From Porticoccaceae bacterium (GTDB lineage: Bacteria > Pseudomonadota > Gammaproteobacteria > Pseudomonadales > Porticoccaceae): 64,000 nt of DNA. The stretch covers positions 186,001 through 250,000 of the forward strand of contig BPKH01000002.1 in NCBI GenBank assembly GCA_026005035.1, written 5' to 3'. The notes under the pieces were generated by a model that made no database searches, had not been told where the DNA came from, and saw only the letters and a list, made by a program, of their open reading frames with translations. The position numbers and the translations under genes were made by a program. Shown here in pieces: positions 45,521 to 56,005 of this stretch; the stretch's first letter is position 1; every line of letters begins with the position of its first letter.

Positions 45521-45628
45521 GCGCCCCGCTCGGACGGCGGACGCGGCGAGTTCAGCCGGCGCCCCGGCCGGTCCCGCTGGGGCCGCGGGGTGAGCAAGAC
45601 AACCTCAAGCCACAGGAGCATTCGAACA

Positions 45629-45868
45629 ATGAGCAGCATCGAAGAGCGCGTGATCAAAATGGTTGCCGAACAACTGGGGGTGAAAGAGGAAGACGTCAAG
45701 CCCGAGTCCTCCTTCGTGGACGATTTGGGTGCCGACTCCCTCGACACCGTGGAGTTGATCATGGCTCTCGAGGAAGAATTCGACACCGAGATCCCCGACG
45801 AAGAGGCCGAAAAGATCACCACGGTCCAGCAGGCCATCGACTACATCACCAGCCATCTCAACGGCTGA
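45629..45868 (+). CDS. acpP: Acyl carrier protein
   Basis: This encodes 79 residues from the ATG at 45629. The phosphopantetheine serine is in [20 protein letters not shown]. The protein is strongly acidic and opens [20 protein letters not shown]. It carries growing acyl chains through fatty acid synthesis. A strong terminator follows at 45898 instead of the usual fabF. Confidence 0.98.
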   Translation: MSSIEERVIKMVAEQLGVKEEDVKPESSFVDDLGADSLDTVELIMALEEEFDTEIPDEEAEKITTVQQAIDYITSHLNG

Positions 45869-45897
45869 CCGCGCGACGGACGCGTCCAGCGCCGCGA

Positions 45898-45932
45898 GGG
45901 CCGCACTGCCGCCGGCGACAGTGCGGCCCTTT
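45898..45932 (+). terminator. Intrinsic terminator after acpP
   Basis: GGGCCGCACTG at 45898-45908 pairs perfectly with CAGTGCGGCCC at 45919-45929 and is followed by TTT. It separates acpP from pabC exactly where fabF normally lies. Confidence 0.85.
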
Positions 45933-45949
45933 CTCGTCGGGACGTCGCC

Positions 45950-46766
45950 GTGAACACTCCCAGCGTCGTTGACGGTCGGCCCGGCCATTGTCTTTCCATC
46001 GGCGACCGCGGGCTCGCCTACGGCCACGGGGTCTTCGAGACCATGCGCCTGGCCGAGGGCCGCTTGCCCCTCTGGCCGCTCCATCGGGCGAGAATGCGCG
46101 AAGGGCTCGCGCGGTTGGGGATTCCCTGTCCCGATGAGGCGGTGGAGTGCTCCCTGCGGGCCCTCCTCGAGCGCTGTCCGCCGGCGGGGGTGGTCAAGCT
46201 CACGGTGACCGCGGGCGAGGGGTCGCGGGGCTACGCGCCTGGTGTCGTCGCCCCCCGCGTGTTCGCTCAGTACTTCCCAGCGCCGGGCAGGCCGGAGCCA
46301 CTGCGGCTCGCCGTGAGTCCCCATCGGCTGCCGCACCACCCGCCGCTCGCCGGGATCAAGCACCTCAACCGCCTCGACCAGGTGTTGGCCGCGGCCGCCG
46401 TGCCGCCGGGACGCGTCGCCCTCCAGCTGGACGTGGCGGGGCGGGTGGTGGAGACGGCCGGCCACAACCTGTTCCTGCGCTGCCACCGGCGCTGGTGGAC
46501 GCCGCCTGTCGACCGCTGCGGCGTGGCGGGGGTGATGCGCCGCCTGCTGCTGGAGCGGCTGCTGCCGGAACGGGGGGAGTCCGCGGAGGAGCGCGGCCTG
46601 ACCCTGGACGACCTGGCGAAGGCGGAGGAGGTCTTTGCCTGCAACGCGGTGATCGGCGTGGTGCCGGTTGCGGAAGTGGGGGGGGGTGGCGAGCTATGCT
46701 CCGGGACCCCACACGGCTCGAGTCCGCGCCTGGTTGGAGGAGGCGTATCCGTGTTTTCGCGCCTGA
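45950..46766 (+). CDS. pabC: Aminodeoxychorismate lyase, one frameshift
   Basis: The start is a GTG at 45950. The PLP-enzyme class IV fold shows GDRGLAYGHGVFETMRLAEG, the catalytic lysine in AGIKHLNRLDQVLAAAA and AEEVFACNAVIGVVPVAEVG. A run of nine G at 46678-46686 appears to hold one extra base. With eight, the natural ending VASYAPGPHTARVRAWLEEA and a stop at 46764-46766 are restored, about 271 residues. As sequenced the frame runs on into mltG and mimics a fusion. PabC makes 4-aminobenzoate for folate. Confidence 0.9.
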
Positions 46767-47797
46767 TTCCCGTGCTGGTGGTGGTGGCCAGCTGCCTGGC
46801 CGGGACCCTGGCTTCCGCCCGCTTCTGGCTGGAAAGCGGTCTCGCCTCGCCCCTGCGGGTGCCGGAAGCGGGCCTCGAGCTCGAGGTGCGCCGCGGAGAG
46901 GGCCTGGGCGCGTTGGCCCGTCGCCTCCACAGCGAAGGGGTGCTGGCCGACCCCTGGCCGCTGGTGGTCCACGCGCGGCTAGCGCGTCTCGACCGGATTC
47001 AAGCGGGCCACTACCACTTGCCCGCGGGGGGCAGGGTGGCGGACCTGGTGGCCATGGTGGTGCGTGGCGAGGTGGTGCGCCACCGGATCACCTTCCCCGA
47101 GGGCCTGACGGTTCGGGAGTGGCTCGCGCGCCTCAACGCCGCTTCCTACCTGGCCGACCTGCCGCTGACCCTCGAGGCGCTCGAGCAAGCCCTGCCGCCG
47201 CCCCAAGGGGAGAGCGTGGAAGGCTGGTTTTTCCCGGACACCTATCTGTACAGCCGCGGCGAGTCGGCGCTGGCGCTGATGGGCGCGGCCCGGCGGCGGA
47301 TGGTGGCGGTGCTGGACGAGGAGTGGCGCCGGCGCGCCCCCGATCTGCCGCTCGCCGATCGCTACCAGGCACTGATCCTCGCCTCCATCGTCGAAAAGGA
47401 GACCGGTGTCGCGGCGGAGCGACCGCGCATCGCCGGGGTCTTCCTGCGCCGCCTGGCCCGTGGCATGCGCTTGCAGACCGATCCCACGGTCATCTACGGC
47501 CTGGGGGAAGCCTTCGACGGCAACCTCACCCGCGCCCACCTGCGCGCCGACCATCCCTACAACACCTACCGGGTGGCGGGCCTGCCGCCCACCCCCATCG
47601 CCAATCCGGGGCGGGCCGCGATCCACGCCGTGCTCCATCCCGCCGCCGGCGACGAGCTCTACTTCGTCGCCCGGGGGGACGGTTCCCACGCCTTCGCGCG
47701 CACCCTGGAGGAGCACCGCCGCCTGGTGCGGCGCTACCAGATCGATGAGCGCCCCGCCGATTATCGCTCCGCCCCGCCGCCGGAGGCGGCCCGATGA
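46751..47797 (+). CDS. mltG: Endolytic murein transglycosylase MltG
   Basis: This encodes 348 residues from a GTG at 46751 that overlaps the corrected pabC end by 16 bases. One N-terminal membrane helix (LIPVLVVVASCLAGTLASAR) precedes a LysM-like region and the YceG domain. The catalytic glutamate is in LILASIVEKETGVAAERPRI, with MRLQTDPTVIYGLG and NTYRVAGLPPTPIANPGRAA as signatures. MltG cleaves nascent glycan chains and sets their length. It overlaps tmk by four bases. Confidence 0.95.
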   Translation: MFSRLIPVLVVVASCLAGTLASARFWLESGLASPLRVPEAGLELEVRRGEGLGALARRLHSEGVLADPWPLVVHARLARLDRIQAGHYHLPAGGRVADLVAMVVRGEVVRHRITFPEGLTVREWLARLNAASYLADLPLTLEALEQALPPPQGESVEGWFFPDTYLYSRGESALALMGAARRRMVAVLDEEWRRRAPDLPLADRYQALILASIVEKETGVAAERPRIAGVFLRRLARGMRLQTDPTVIYGLGEAFDGNLTRAHLRADHPYNTYRVAGLPPTPIANPGRAAIHAVLHPAAGDELYFVARGDGSHAFARTLEEHRRLVRRYQIDERPADYRSAPPPEAAR

Positions 47798-48426
47798 AGG
47801 GCCGCTTCATCACCGTCGAGGGGGGCGAGGGGGCCGGTAAGACCACCTGTATGAACTGGGTGCGCGCCTGGCTGGAAAGCCGCGGCGCGCCGGTGCGCGT
47901 CACCCGCGAGCCGGGGGGCACCCGCCTCGGCGAGGCGATCCGGACACTGTTATTGGACACCCGCGAAGAGCCGCCGGTGCCCATGGCCGAGCTGCTGCTG
48001 GTGTTTGCGGCCCGCGCCCAGCACCTGGAGCGGGTCATCCGCCCAACCCTGGCGCAGGGGGTTTGGGTGTTGTGCGACCGCTTCACCGACGCCACCTACG
48101 CCTACCAGGGGGCCGGGCGGGGGCTCGGCGAGGGGCCGGTGGCGCTCCTCGAGCGGCTCGTCCAGCAGGGCCTCGAGCCCGATCTCACCCTGGTGTTGGA
48201 CCTGGATCCCGCCGCCGGCCTCCGCCGCGCCCGCAACCGCTCCGCGCCCGATCGCTTCGAACGGGAAGCCGCCGACTTCTACCGGCGGGTGCGCGCCGCC
48301 TACCTGGAGCGGGCGCGCCGTCGCCCCGAGCGGTACGCGGTGATCGACGCCGCGGCGCCGCCGGAAGCCGTGCGCGCGGCGGTCGAGCGGGCGTTGGCGG
48401 AGCACTTTTCCGGGGAACTCGGGTGA
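47794..48426 (+). CDS. tmk: Thymidylate kinase
   Basis: This encodes 210 residues. The P-loop is in FITVEGGEGAGKTTCMNWVR, the DRF/DRY-type motif in VLCDRFTDATYAYQGAGRG, and the TRE segment in VRVTREPGGTRLGEAIRTLL. A lid region with RSAPDRFEREAADFYRRVR follows. It phosphorylates dTMP to dTDP. It is coupled to mltG and holB by four-base overlaps. Confidence 0.96.
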   Translation: MKGRFITVEGGEGAGKTTCMNWVRAWLESRGAPVRVTREPGGTRLGEAIRTLLLDTREEPPVPMAELLLVFAARAQHLERVIRPTLAQGVWVLCDRFTDATYAYQGAGRGLGEGPVALLERLVQQGLEPDLTLVLDLDPAAGLRRARNRSAPDRFEREAADFYRRVRAAYLERARRRPERYAVIDAAAPPEAVRAAVERALAEHFSGELG

Positions 48427-49358
48427 GCGCGCCCTTTCCCTGGCAGGAGGCCCAGTGGCGGCAGGTGGCCCGGTGGTTGGCGCGGGACCGCGTGCCCCAC
48501 GGCCTGCTGCTCGGCGGCCCCGCGGGCACCGGCAAGGGACACTTCGCCCGCGCCCTGGCGGCGTGGTTGCTGTGGCCGCTCACCCGCGCCGGGCGGCGCC
48601 TGTGGCACCTGTCGCGCCTGCCTGCTCTGGGCTGCCGGCACCCATCCCGATTTTCTGCACCTGGGGCCGGAAAAGCCCGACAGTCCCATTCGCATCGACG
48701 CCGTCCGCGAGTTGGGCGAGTTCGCCCAGCTCAGCCCCTCCCTGGGGGGGCGGCGGGTGGCGGTCCTTGAACCCGCCGAGGCGATGACCGACGCCGCCGC
48801 CAACGCCCTGCTCAAGACCCTGGAGGAGCCCCCCGCCGGCGTCCACCTCCTGTTGCTCGCCCACCATCCCGCCCGCTTGCCGGCCACCGTGCGCAGCCGT
48901 TGCCCGGCCCTCCACTTTCCCGTGCCATCCCTGGAAGTGGCGCGCGCTTGGCTTTTGGGCGAGGGGGGAGATCCCGCCGCGGTGGAGCAGGCGCTGGCCG
49001 CCGCCGGGGGGCGCCCCCTGCGGGCGCGGGGCGCTCTTGGAAGGGGGAAGCGGGTACCCAACTGGCCCGGTTCCAACAGGTTCTCGAGCGCTTCGAGGCG
49101 GGCGCGATGGGCCTTGCCGAGGCGGCGCGGGAGCTTGCCGCCCTGGATCTCCAGGGAAGTCTCGAATGGTTCCAATACCGGGCGTTGGCCGTGGCGCGGC
49201 GGCGCGCCTCCGCCAGGCGACCCTTTCCCGCCTTGGCCGCGTTCTTCGCCGCGCTGGCAGCAGCACGGCGCCAAGTGGCCGCCGTTTCCCTCAATCGGGA
49301 GTTGCTCTGGGAGGCGATTCTGTTGCGCTGGCGAGAGATGGTAGACTGCGCGGAGTAG
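48423..49358 (+). CDS. holB: DNA polymerase III delta' subunit, about three frameshifts
   Basis: The GTG at 48423 opens a frame with the P-loop-like GLLLGGPAGTGKGHFARALA. Near 48595 one extra base shifts it. The next frame holds the zinc cysteines GACGTCRACLLW, GPEKPDSPIRIDAVRELGEF and the conserved ANALLKTLEEPPAGVHLLLL. Two G-run slips between 49028 and 49045 lead to the third frame, GEAGTQLARFQQVLERFEAG, to the stop at 49358. The corrected length, about 310 residues, is normal. This is an essential clamp-loader subunit, so the shifts are very probably sequencing errors. Confidence 0.85.
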
Positions 49359-49387
49359 CCCGCCGCTGTGCCGCGGAGATCGCGTCC

Positions 49388-49729
49388 ATGAAGGGCCTCA
49401 AACACGCCATCATCAACCTCGCCTTCGACAATCTCGATGCGCTCTACGCCGCCTACATGCCGTTCGTCGTCAACGGCGGCCTGTTCGTGGAGACCCGCCG
49501 CCTGCCGCGGCTGGGCGACGAGGTGTTCGCGGTGGTGAGCCTGCCGGAGGACCCGGAAAAGTACCCGGTGAGCGGCAAGGTGGTCTGGATCACCCCCCAG
49601 GGCGCCTCGGGACCGCGCAAGACCGGGTTCGGGATCCGGCTCTCCCCCGACCACGCCGATCTGGTGAGCAAGATCGAACGGCTGCTGGCCGGCCGGTTGA
49701 ACGCCGAGCGACCCACCCTGACGCTGTGA
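49388..49729 (+). CDS. pilZ: PilZ domain protein, type IV pilus PilZ
   Basis: This encodes 113 residues from the ATG at 49388. It contains ALYAAYMPFVVNGGLFVETR, EVFAVVSLPEDPEKYPVSGK and TPQGASGPRKTGFGIRLSPD, matching the small PilZ of Pseudomonas that lies between holB and tatD. The canonical c-di-GMP-binding RxxxR motif is not obvious, as in true PilZ. It is required for type IV pilus assembly in relatives. No other pil gene is in the window. Confidence 0.9.
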   Translation: MKGLKHAIINLAFDNLDALYAAYMPFVVNGGLFVETRRLPRLGDEVFAVVSLPEDPEKYPVSGKVVWITPQGASGPRKTGFGIRLSPDHADLVSKIERLLAGRLNAERPTLTL

Positions 49730-50565
49730 ACGCCGTGCTGGTGGACTCCCACTGCCATCCCGACCGCTTTCGCCCCCGCGACGGCGCGCCCCTCGAGCAA
49801 GTGCTGGCCCGGGCGCGGGCGCGGGGCGTGGTGGGGTTTTTGGCGGTGGGCGTGGACCTGGAATCCTCCCGCGCCATGGTAAACCTCGCCGCTCGCGAGC
49901 ACGGCGTCTTCGCCGCCGTCGGCGTCCACCCCCTGCAGGAGGTGCTGCCTCCCTTGCCCGAACCGGAGACGCTCGCGGATTTGGCGCAAAGCCCCGGGGT
50001 GGTGGCCGTCGGCGAGACCGGGCTCGACCACCACTACGGAACCGACTGGGCCGAGTGGCAGCGGGAAAACTTCGCCCGCCACCTGGAGGCGGCGCGCCTT
50101 TCCGGCCTGCCGGTGGTGGTCCACACCCGGGAGGCGCGCCGGGAGACGCTGGAGCTTCTGCGCCACTACGCGCCTCCCACCGGCGGGGTGTTGCATTGCT
50201 TCACCGAAACCTGGGAGATGGCGCGCTCGGCTTTGGATCTCGGCTTTTACCTCTCCTTTTCGGGGATCATCACCTTCCGCAATGCAGCCGCCCTGCGGGA
50301 GGTGGTGGCTCGGGCGCCGCTGGATCGGATCCTGGTGGAAACCGACAGTCCCTACCTGGCGCCGGTGCCCCATCGGGGCAAGCCCAACGAGCCTGCCTAC
50401 GTGGTGGAGGTGGCCGCCGAGGTGGCGCGCATCAAGGGGCTCGATCTCGAGGAGGTGGCGCGGGCCACCTGCGCGAACTTCGAGCGCCTGTTCGGTGTCC
50501 AATTGGGCGGCTCGCCAGCGGGACCGCCGAGCGCGCCGCGAAAAAAAGAGGAGGTGAACCCATGA
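49726..50565 (+). CDS. tatD: TatD family metal-dependent deoxyribonuclease
   Basis: This encodes 279 residues from a GTG. Metal ligands are in LVDSHCHPDRF, GVHPLQEV, VGETGLDHHYGTDWAEW, VVVHTREARRETL, LHCFTETWE and ETDSPYLAPVPHRGKPNEPA. The protein belongs to the YcfH branch, which always follows holB-pilZ. The end is extended by a polar tail with a lysine run. Its stop overlaps the ATG of the metallo-hydrolase gene. Confidence 0.94.
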   Translation: MNAVLVDSHCHPDRFRPRDGAPLEQVLARARARGVVGFLAVGVDLESSRAMVNLAAREHGVFAAVGVHPLQEVLPPLPEPETLADLAQSPGVVAVGETGLDHHYGTDWAEWQRENFARHLEAARLSGLPVVVHTREARRETLELLRHYAPPTGGVLHCFTETWEMARSALDLGFYLSFSGIITFRNAAALREVVARAPLDRILVETDSPYLAPVPHRGKPNEPAYVVEVAAEVARIKGLDLEEVARATCANFERLFGVQLGGSPAGPPSAPRKKEEVNP

Positions 50566-51206
50566 CCAGCGAGGGCGCGCGCCTGGTGCGCAAGTCTTTT
50601 CCCGTGGGGCCGCTGCAGTGCAACTGCACCATCGTGGGCGATCTCCTGACCGGTCGGGCTCTCGTGGTGGACCCCGGCGGCGATCCCGAGCGGATCCTCG
50701 CCGAGGTGGCGCGGATGGGCCTTGCGGTGGCGGCCATCCTCCACACCCACGCCCACTTGGACCACATCCTCGCTGCGGGGCACATCCGGGCGGCCACCGG
50801 TGCGCCCGCCTATCTGCACCGTGACGACCTGTTCCTGTGGCGCAGCCTCGACCAGCAGTGCGCCATGTTCGGCCTGCCGCCGGTCCGGCTACCCGATCCC
50901 GACCAGTTTCTGGTCGACGAGGCCGATCTCGGCTGCTGTGGCGGGGTGGTTCTCCACACTCCCGGGCACACGCCGGGGTCGGCGAGTTTCTGGTTCGAGG
51001 AAGCGAAGTTGCTGCTCGCCGGGGACACCCTCTTCAAGCGCTCCATTGGCCGCACCGATCTGCCCGGGGGCAGTTTCGAACAGATCGTCCACTCGATTCG
51101 CGATCGCCTCTACACCTTGGACGACGACGCCGTGGTGGTGCCCGGACACGGCCCCGAAACCACCATCGGCGAGGAGAAGATGGCCAACCTGTTCGTCCGG
51201 GCCTGA
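50562..51206 (+). CDS. MBL-fold metallo-hydrolase, glyoxalase II/YcbL-like
   Basis: This encodes 214 residues from the ATG at 50562, behind GAGGAGG. The zinc motif H-x-H-x-D-H is in ILHTHAHLDHILAAGHI, later ligands in LHTPGHTPGSASFWF and LLAGDTLFKRSIGRTDLPGG, and VVVPGHGPETTIGEEK ends the site. The domain lacks the long C-terminal glutathione-binding part of GloB, so it resembles YcbL-type enzymes. The substrate is unknown. It is coupled to tatD. Confidence 0.92.
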   Translation: MTSEGARLVRKSFPVGPLQCNCTIVGDLLTGRALVVDPGGDPERILAEVARMGLAVAAILHTHAHLDHILAAGHIRAATGAPAYLHRDDLFLWRSLDQQCAMFGLPPVRLPDPDQFLVDEADLGCCGGVVLHTPGHTPGSASFWFEEAKLLLAGDTLFKRSIGRTDLPGGSFEQIVHSIRDRLYTLDDDAVVVPGHGPETTIGEEKMANLFVRA

Positions 51207-51208
51207 CC

Positions 51209-51825
51209 GTGGAGACCGCCCTCGCTTCCATGCTGGCGCTCCAGGAGGAGATCAACCGGAGCGTCCACCCCGACTGGCGCAGTCAAGCGTTTCCCTGGTA
51301 CCGCGCCGTCTGGATCGAGTGCGCGGAACTGCTCGACCAGTACGGTTGGAAATGGTGGAAGCGGCAGGAGGCGGATCGGGAACACCTCGTCCTGGAACTG
51401 GTGGACATCTGGCACTTCGGGCTGTCCATGCTGCTCCTCGCGGGCTACGACGCCCCCCGCCTGGCGCGCGAGCTGGCCGAAGCGCTGCGCGACCCGCCGG
51501 CCGGCGAGTTCCCCGATCTGCTGGAGCGCTTCGCCGGCCGCGCCCTGGTGGAGCGGACCTTCGATCTGCCCCTGTTCGCGGCGTTGGCGCGGGCGGTGGG
51601 GCTCGAGTTTTCCGAACTGCACCGCCGCTACGTGGCCAAGAACGTCCTCAACCGCTTCCGCCAGGACCACGGCTACGCCGAGGGCCGCTACCGGAAGGAG
51701 TGGGGCGGCCGCGAGGACAACGCCCACCTGCTCGAGCTCGCCTGCGCCCTGGACGGAGACGATCCCGCGTTCCCCGAGCGGCTCTACGCCGCCCTGGCGG
51801 AGCGCTACCGCGCCCAGGGCGCGGC

Positions 51826-51829
<4 letters not shown>
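51209..51829 (+). CDS. Dimeric all-alpha dUTPase (dUTPase_2 family)
   Basis: This encodes 206 residues from a GTG at 51209. The metal-binding helices show the acidic motifs in LALQEEINRSVHPDWRSQAF, WIECAELLDQYGWKWWKRQE and LVLELVDIWHFGLSMLLLAG. A RYVAKNVLNRFRQDHGYAEG segment near the C terminus completes the fold. These MazG-like enzymes hydrolyse dUTP to dUMP. This is the dimeric type, distinct from the trimeric Dut common in gammaproteobacteria. It follows the metallo-hydrolase gene by two bases. Confidence 0.88.
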
Positions 51830-53622
<1,793 letters not shown>

Positions 53623-53673
53623 GGGGCAAAGACTCCCGGCCGCTCAACGGCATTATAGTGGCCGGCCGGACTT

Positions 53674-54687
53674 CTACAACGCCGGTCCCGCGAGGCGGGT
53701 GTGGCACAGCGCGAGGGCCAGGGAGGGCAGCGCCGCGCGGCCCGCGGCGGTGAGGCGAACGCCGTTTCCCGACGCACGGCCGAAGCCAGCCTCCTGCCAG
53801 GCGAGGGTCAGGGACCGGGGGAGGGGAACCCATGCGCCCCGCGCCAGGCGGCAGAGCAGGGCAAAAAGGGGATCGGAAGGGGCCGGCAAGGCGTCGCCGT
53901 CGGGACCGAGCGCCACCCAGCAGGAGACCGTGCGCTCGTGGAATCCCCAGGGTCCCCGGGCGAGGCGGCCGGCGCGCAGCAGGGCGAAGTCGGGATGATC
54001 GGCGCGCCGCAAGGCGTCGCCGGCCAGGGGCGCGAATCCCCGGCGGGCCAGGGCGGCGAGCCGGTCGAGATCGCGGGGGGTCAAGGGGGCGTCCAGGTCG
54101 ACCCCTTCCACTCGCAGGTCGGCGAACCAGTCCTCGCAAGGCTTGTCGGCGGTGCTCGCGAGGTGGAGCGCCGGGAGGTGCAAGATCACTCCGCCGGCGA
54201 TGCCCACCTCGCGCACCGCCGCCAAGGCGCGGGCGAGGGCGGCGGGATCGCCCGGCTCCGGGGCGATGCGCAGGCGGCCGAACCCAAGGCCGCGCAACAG
54301 TGCGGCGACGCCGAGATCCACTTCGCCGGCGGTCAGATCCAACCAGCGCTCGCCGAGGCCTTGGGGACAGGGGAGCGCCTCGGCGAGCCGGAACAGGAAT
54401 TCGGTCAGGCCCGCTCGCCCGAGGCAGGCCAGGGGCCTGCCGCACAGGCGCCACTGCACTACCGGCGTGTCGGGCGGCAGGCGGTCGCGCAGCGCGTGCA
54501 GTTGGCGAAGTGGCGCAACCCCGTGCCCGTGCCCAAACAGGGCGTAAAAGCCGGCGCGCACCGGGGTGTTCGCCTCTGCGGAGGAGGCGGGAAGGCCGCG
54601 CTGGGCGCGTGGGTGCGGGGTTGCCTGCTCGGCCACTTGATTTGTTCTCCCGGGTTGTCCGACCCTAACGCGACGCGCATCTGGCAC
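53674..54687 (-). CDS. HemN-like protein lacking the radical-SAM iron-sulfur motif
   Basis: This encodes 337 residues from a GTG at 54687. Its order resembles oxygen-independent coproporphyrinogen oxidase: WLDLTAGEVDLGVAALLRGL then GFGRLRIAPE (compare the SIEVDPREIELDVLDHLRAE region of E. coli HemN), GFAPLAGDALRRADHPDFAL, and GNGVRLTAAGRAALPSLALA near the end. The C-x3-C-x2-C loop that binds the cluster is absent; the matching place reads FYALFGHGHGVAPLRQLHAL. It therefore cannot be a normal radical-SAM enzyme. hemN often lies by fnr, so this is probably a degenerate paralogue, perhaps heme-related. The family call rests on hand alignment. Confidence 0.65.
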   Translation of the reverse strand: MPDARRVRVGQPGRTNQVAEQATPHPRAQRGLPASSAEANTPVRAGFYALFGHGHGVAPLRQLHALRDRLPPDTPVVQWRLCGRPLACLGRAGLTEFLFRLAEALPCPQGLGERWLDLTAGEVDLGVAALLRGLGFGRLRIAPEPGDPAALARALAAVREVGIAGGVILHLPALHLASTADKPCEDWFADLRVEGVDLDAPLTPRDLDRLAALARRGFAPLAGDALRRADHPDFALLRAGRLARGPWGFHERTVSCWVALGPDGDALPAPSDPLFALLCRLARGAWVPLPRSLTLAWQEAGFGRASGNGVRLTAAGRAALPSLALALCHTRLAGPAL

Positions 54688-54730
54688 CCATGACGTCCGT
54701 CAAGGGGTGCCCACGGGGGGAGGCGGGCCG

Positions 54731-55597
54731 ATGAAATGGATCCTTGCGGTGGTGGACTACTGGCCGGCGGCGGAACGGGTGCTCGAGCGCGCCCGGCGGA
54801 TCGCCGAGGCCCTGGGAGGGCAGCTCTTCCTCTTCTGCCCCGTGGCCAGTGAACTGGAAGAGCTCAACCGCTACATCGGCTTCGACAATTTCGATGCGCT
54901 CAAGGACCAGCTGTTGGCCGAACACGAGGCCCGCTTGGCGGCCTTGCCGGGGGCGGAGGGCATCGAGCGGGCGGTGGAGTGGGCGCCGGCGCCCTACCGG
55001 GCGGTGGAGCGCCGGGTTCGGGAACTGGGCGCCGTGCTCGTGGTGATGGCGCGAAGCGAGCACCACGCACTGGGCGATTTTCTCCACCGCCCCGACGACT
55101 GGCACCTGCTGCGCGACGCGCCCTGTCCGATCCTGCTCCTCGATCGCGCGGCCCGCGAGTGCCGGGCGGTGGTCGCAGCGGTGGACGCACTGGACGAAGA
55201 GCACGTGGCGCTCAACGGCCGCATCCTCGACGAAGCCCAGATCCTGGCGCAGACGCTGTCGCTGCCGCTGCGCGTGGTCAGCGTCGTGCCCGATCCCCTG
55301 TTCGCCATCCCCGGCTTTCGCGTCCTGGACGGCGAGCTCGTGGCCCGCTTCCGCCAGCGTTCGCTGGAAGTGGCTCGCGAGCGGCAAAGCCGGCTCCTCG
55401 AGCGGCTCGGGGTGGCCCCGGCGGCCCAGGCGGTGGTGGTGGGGCGGGTGGTCGAGGTGCTCGAGCAGGAGGCCGAAGCCCACGGCCTGTTGGCCATCGG
55501 CACCCTGGCCCGGCGGGGTCTTAGCGGCCTGTTCGTTGGCAACACCGCGGAGCGGTTGCTGGGGCACGTCGCGGGGGATCTGTTGGTGGTCAATTAG
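54731..55597 (+). CDS. uspE: Tandem universal stress protein, UspE-like
   Basis: This encodes 288 residues with two Usp domains. The first begins MKWILAVVDYWPAAERVLER and holds LVVMARSEHHALGDFLHRPD. The second begins CRAVVAAVDALDEEHVALNG and ends LLAIGTLARRGLSGLFVGNT with AERLLGHVAGDLLVV, a G-x2-G-x9-G-like nucleotide motif. Tandem Usp proteins near fnr correspond to E. coli UspE. A role in survival under respiratory or stationary stress is inferred. The ATG at 54731 has AGGCGGG upstream. Confidence 0.88.
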   Translation: MKWILAVVDYWPAAERVLERARRIAEALGGQLFLFCPVASELEELNRYIGFDNFDALKDQLLAEHEARLAALPGAEGIERAVEWAPAPYRAVERRVRELGAVLVVMARSEHHALGDFLHRPDDWHLLRDAPCPILLLDRAARECRAVVAAVDALDEEHVALNGRILDEAQILAQTLSLPLRVVSVVPDPLFAIPGFRVLDGELVARFRQRSLEVARERQSRLLERLGVAPAAQAVVVGRVVEVLEQEAEAHGLLAIGTLARRGLSGLFVGNTAERLLGHVAGDLLVVN

Positions 55598-55638
55598 AGA
55601 ATCTGCGCAACCTGTTGAAATAAAAAGACAAAAAGGGT

Positions 55639-55667
55639 TTGACTCCGGTTGGGTTCGCGGCTAAGTT
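55639..55667 (+). promoter_or_regulatory. Predicted sigma-70 promoter ahead of the small acidic gene
   Basis: TTGACT (55639-55644) and TAAGTT (55662-55667) are separated by 17 bases. The AT-rich stretch just upstream (55617-55635) may act as an UP element. Confidence 0.6.
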
Positions 55668-55723
55668 TGCGCCAGCCCGGGAATCGCCGGGCCGTAAGCG
55701 CAGGCGCAAGCGAGGTGAACACC

Positions 55724-55903
55724 GTGAAAGACGACGATCTGGACAGCCTGGATCTCGAAGAGCAGGACGACGCGGGGGAGGCGGACGAGCCCGCTCCCGT
55801 GTCCGACCTGCTGGCCCGCCGCCGACTCGAGGAAAAGCTCGAGGAACGCCGGTTGGCCAAGCTGATCCAGGATTACGACTTCGACCTCGACGACACTGCT
55901 TGA
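55724..55903 (+). CDS. Small acidic hypothetical protein, PA3496-like
   Basis: This encodes 59 residues from a GTG at 55724 with GAGGTG seven bases upstream. The first half is very acidic (DDDLDSLDLEEQDDAGEADE). The second half is an amphipathic charged helix, RRRLEEKLEERRLAKLIQD, ending YDFDLDD. This resembles small proteins named PA3496-type envelope integrity proteins, but I could not test that. It has its own promoter and is followed by a hairpin at 55978, so it is a single-gene unit. Confidence 0.6.
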   Translation: MKDDDLDSLDLEEQDDAGEADEPAPVSDLLARRRLEEKLEERRLAKLIQDYDFDLDDTA

Positions 55904-55977
55904 AGGCGGCGCGCGCCGCCGATCGCGGGGCCGCGCGGTCCCGCCGCTCTCATCCAAAGCGCCCGATGCGGCATAAT

Positions 55978-56003
55978 GGGGCCTCTTCCTCGCGAGAGGC
56001 CCC
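55978..56003 (+). terminator. Hairpin at the ccmA start: terminator or translation control
   Basis: GGGGCCTCT (55978-55986) and AGAGGCCCC (55995-56003) pair perfectly over an eight-base loop, followed by ATTTGTC. The 3' arm contains the AGAGG ribosome site of ccmA. It may end the upstream transcript weakly or mask ccmA translation. Confidence 0.5.
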
Positions 56004-56005
56004 AT

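Noticed and set aside
45950-47797. Apparent PabC-MltG fusion protein
   Set aside because: The fusion depends on one extra base in a nine-G run. The corrected frame gives normal pabC and mltG ends with a 16-base overlap.
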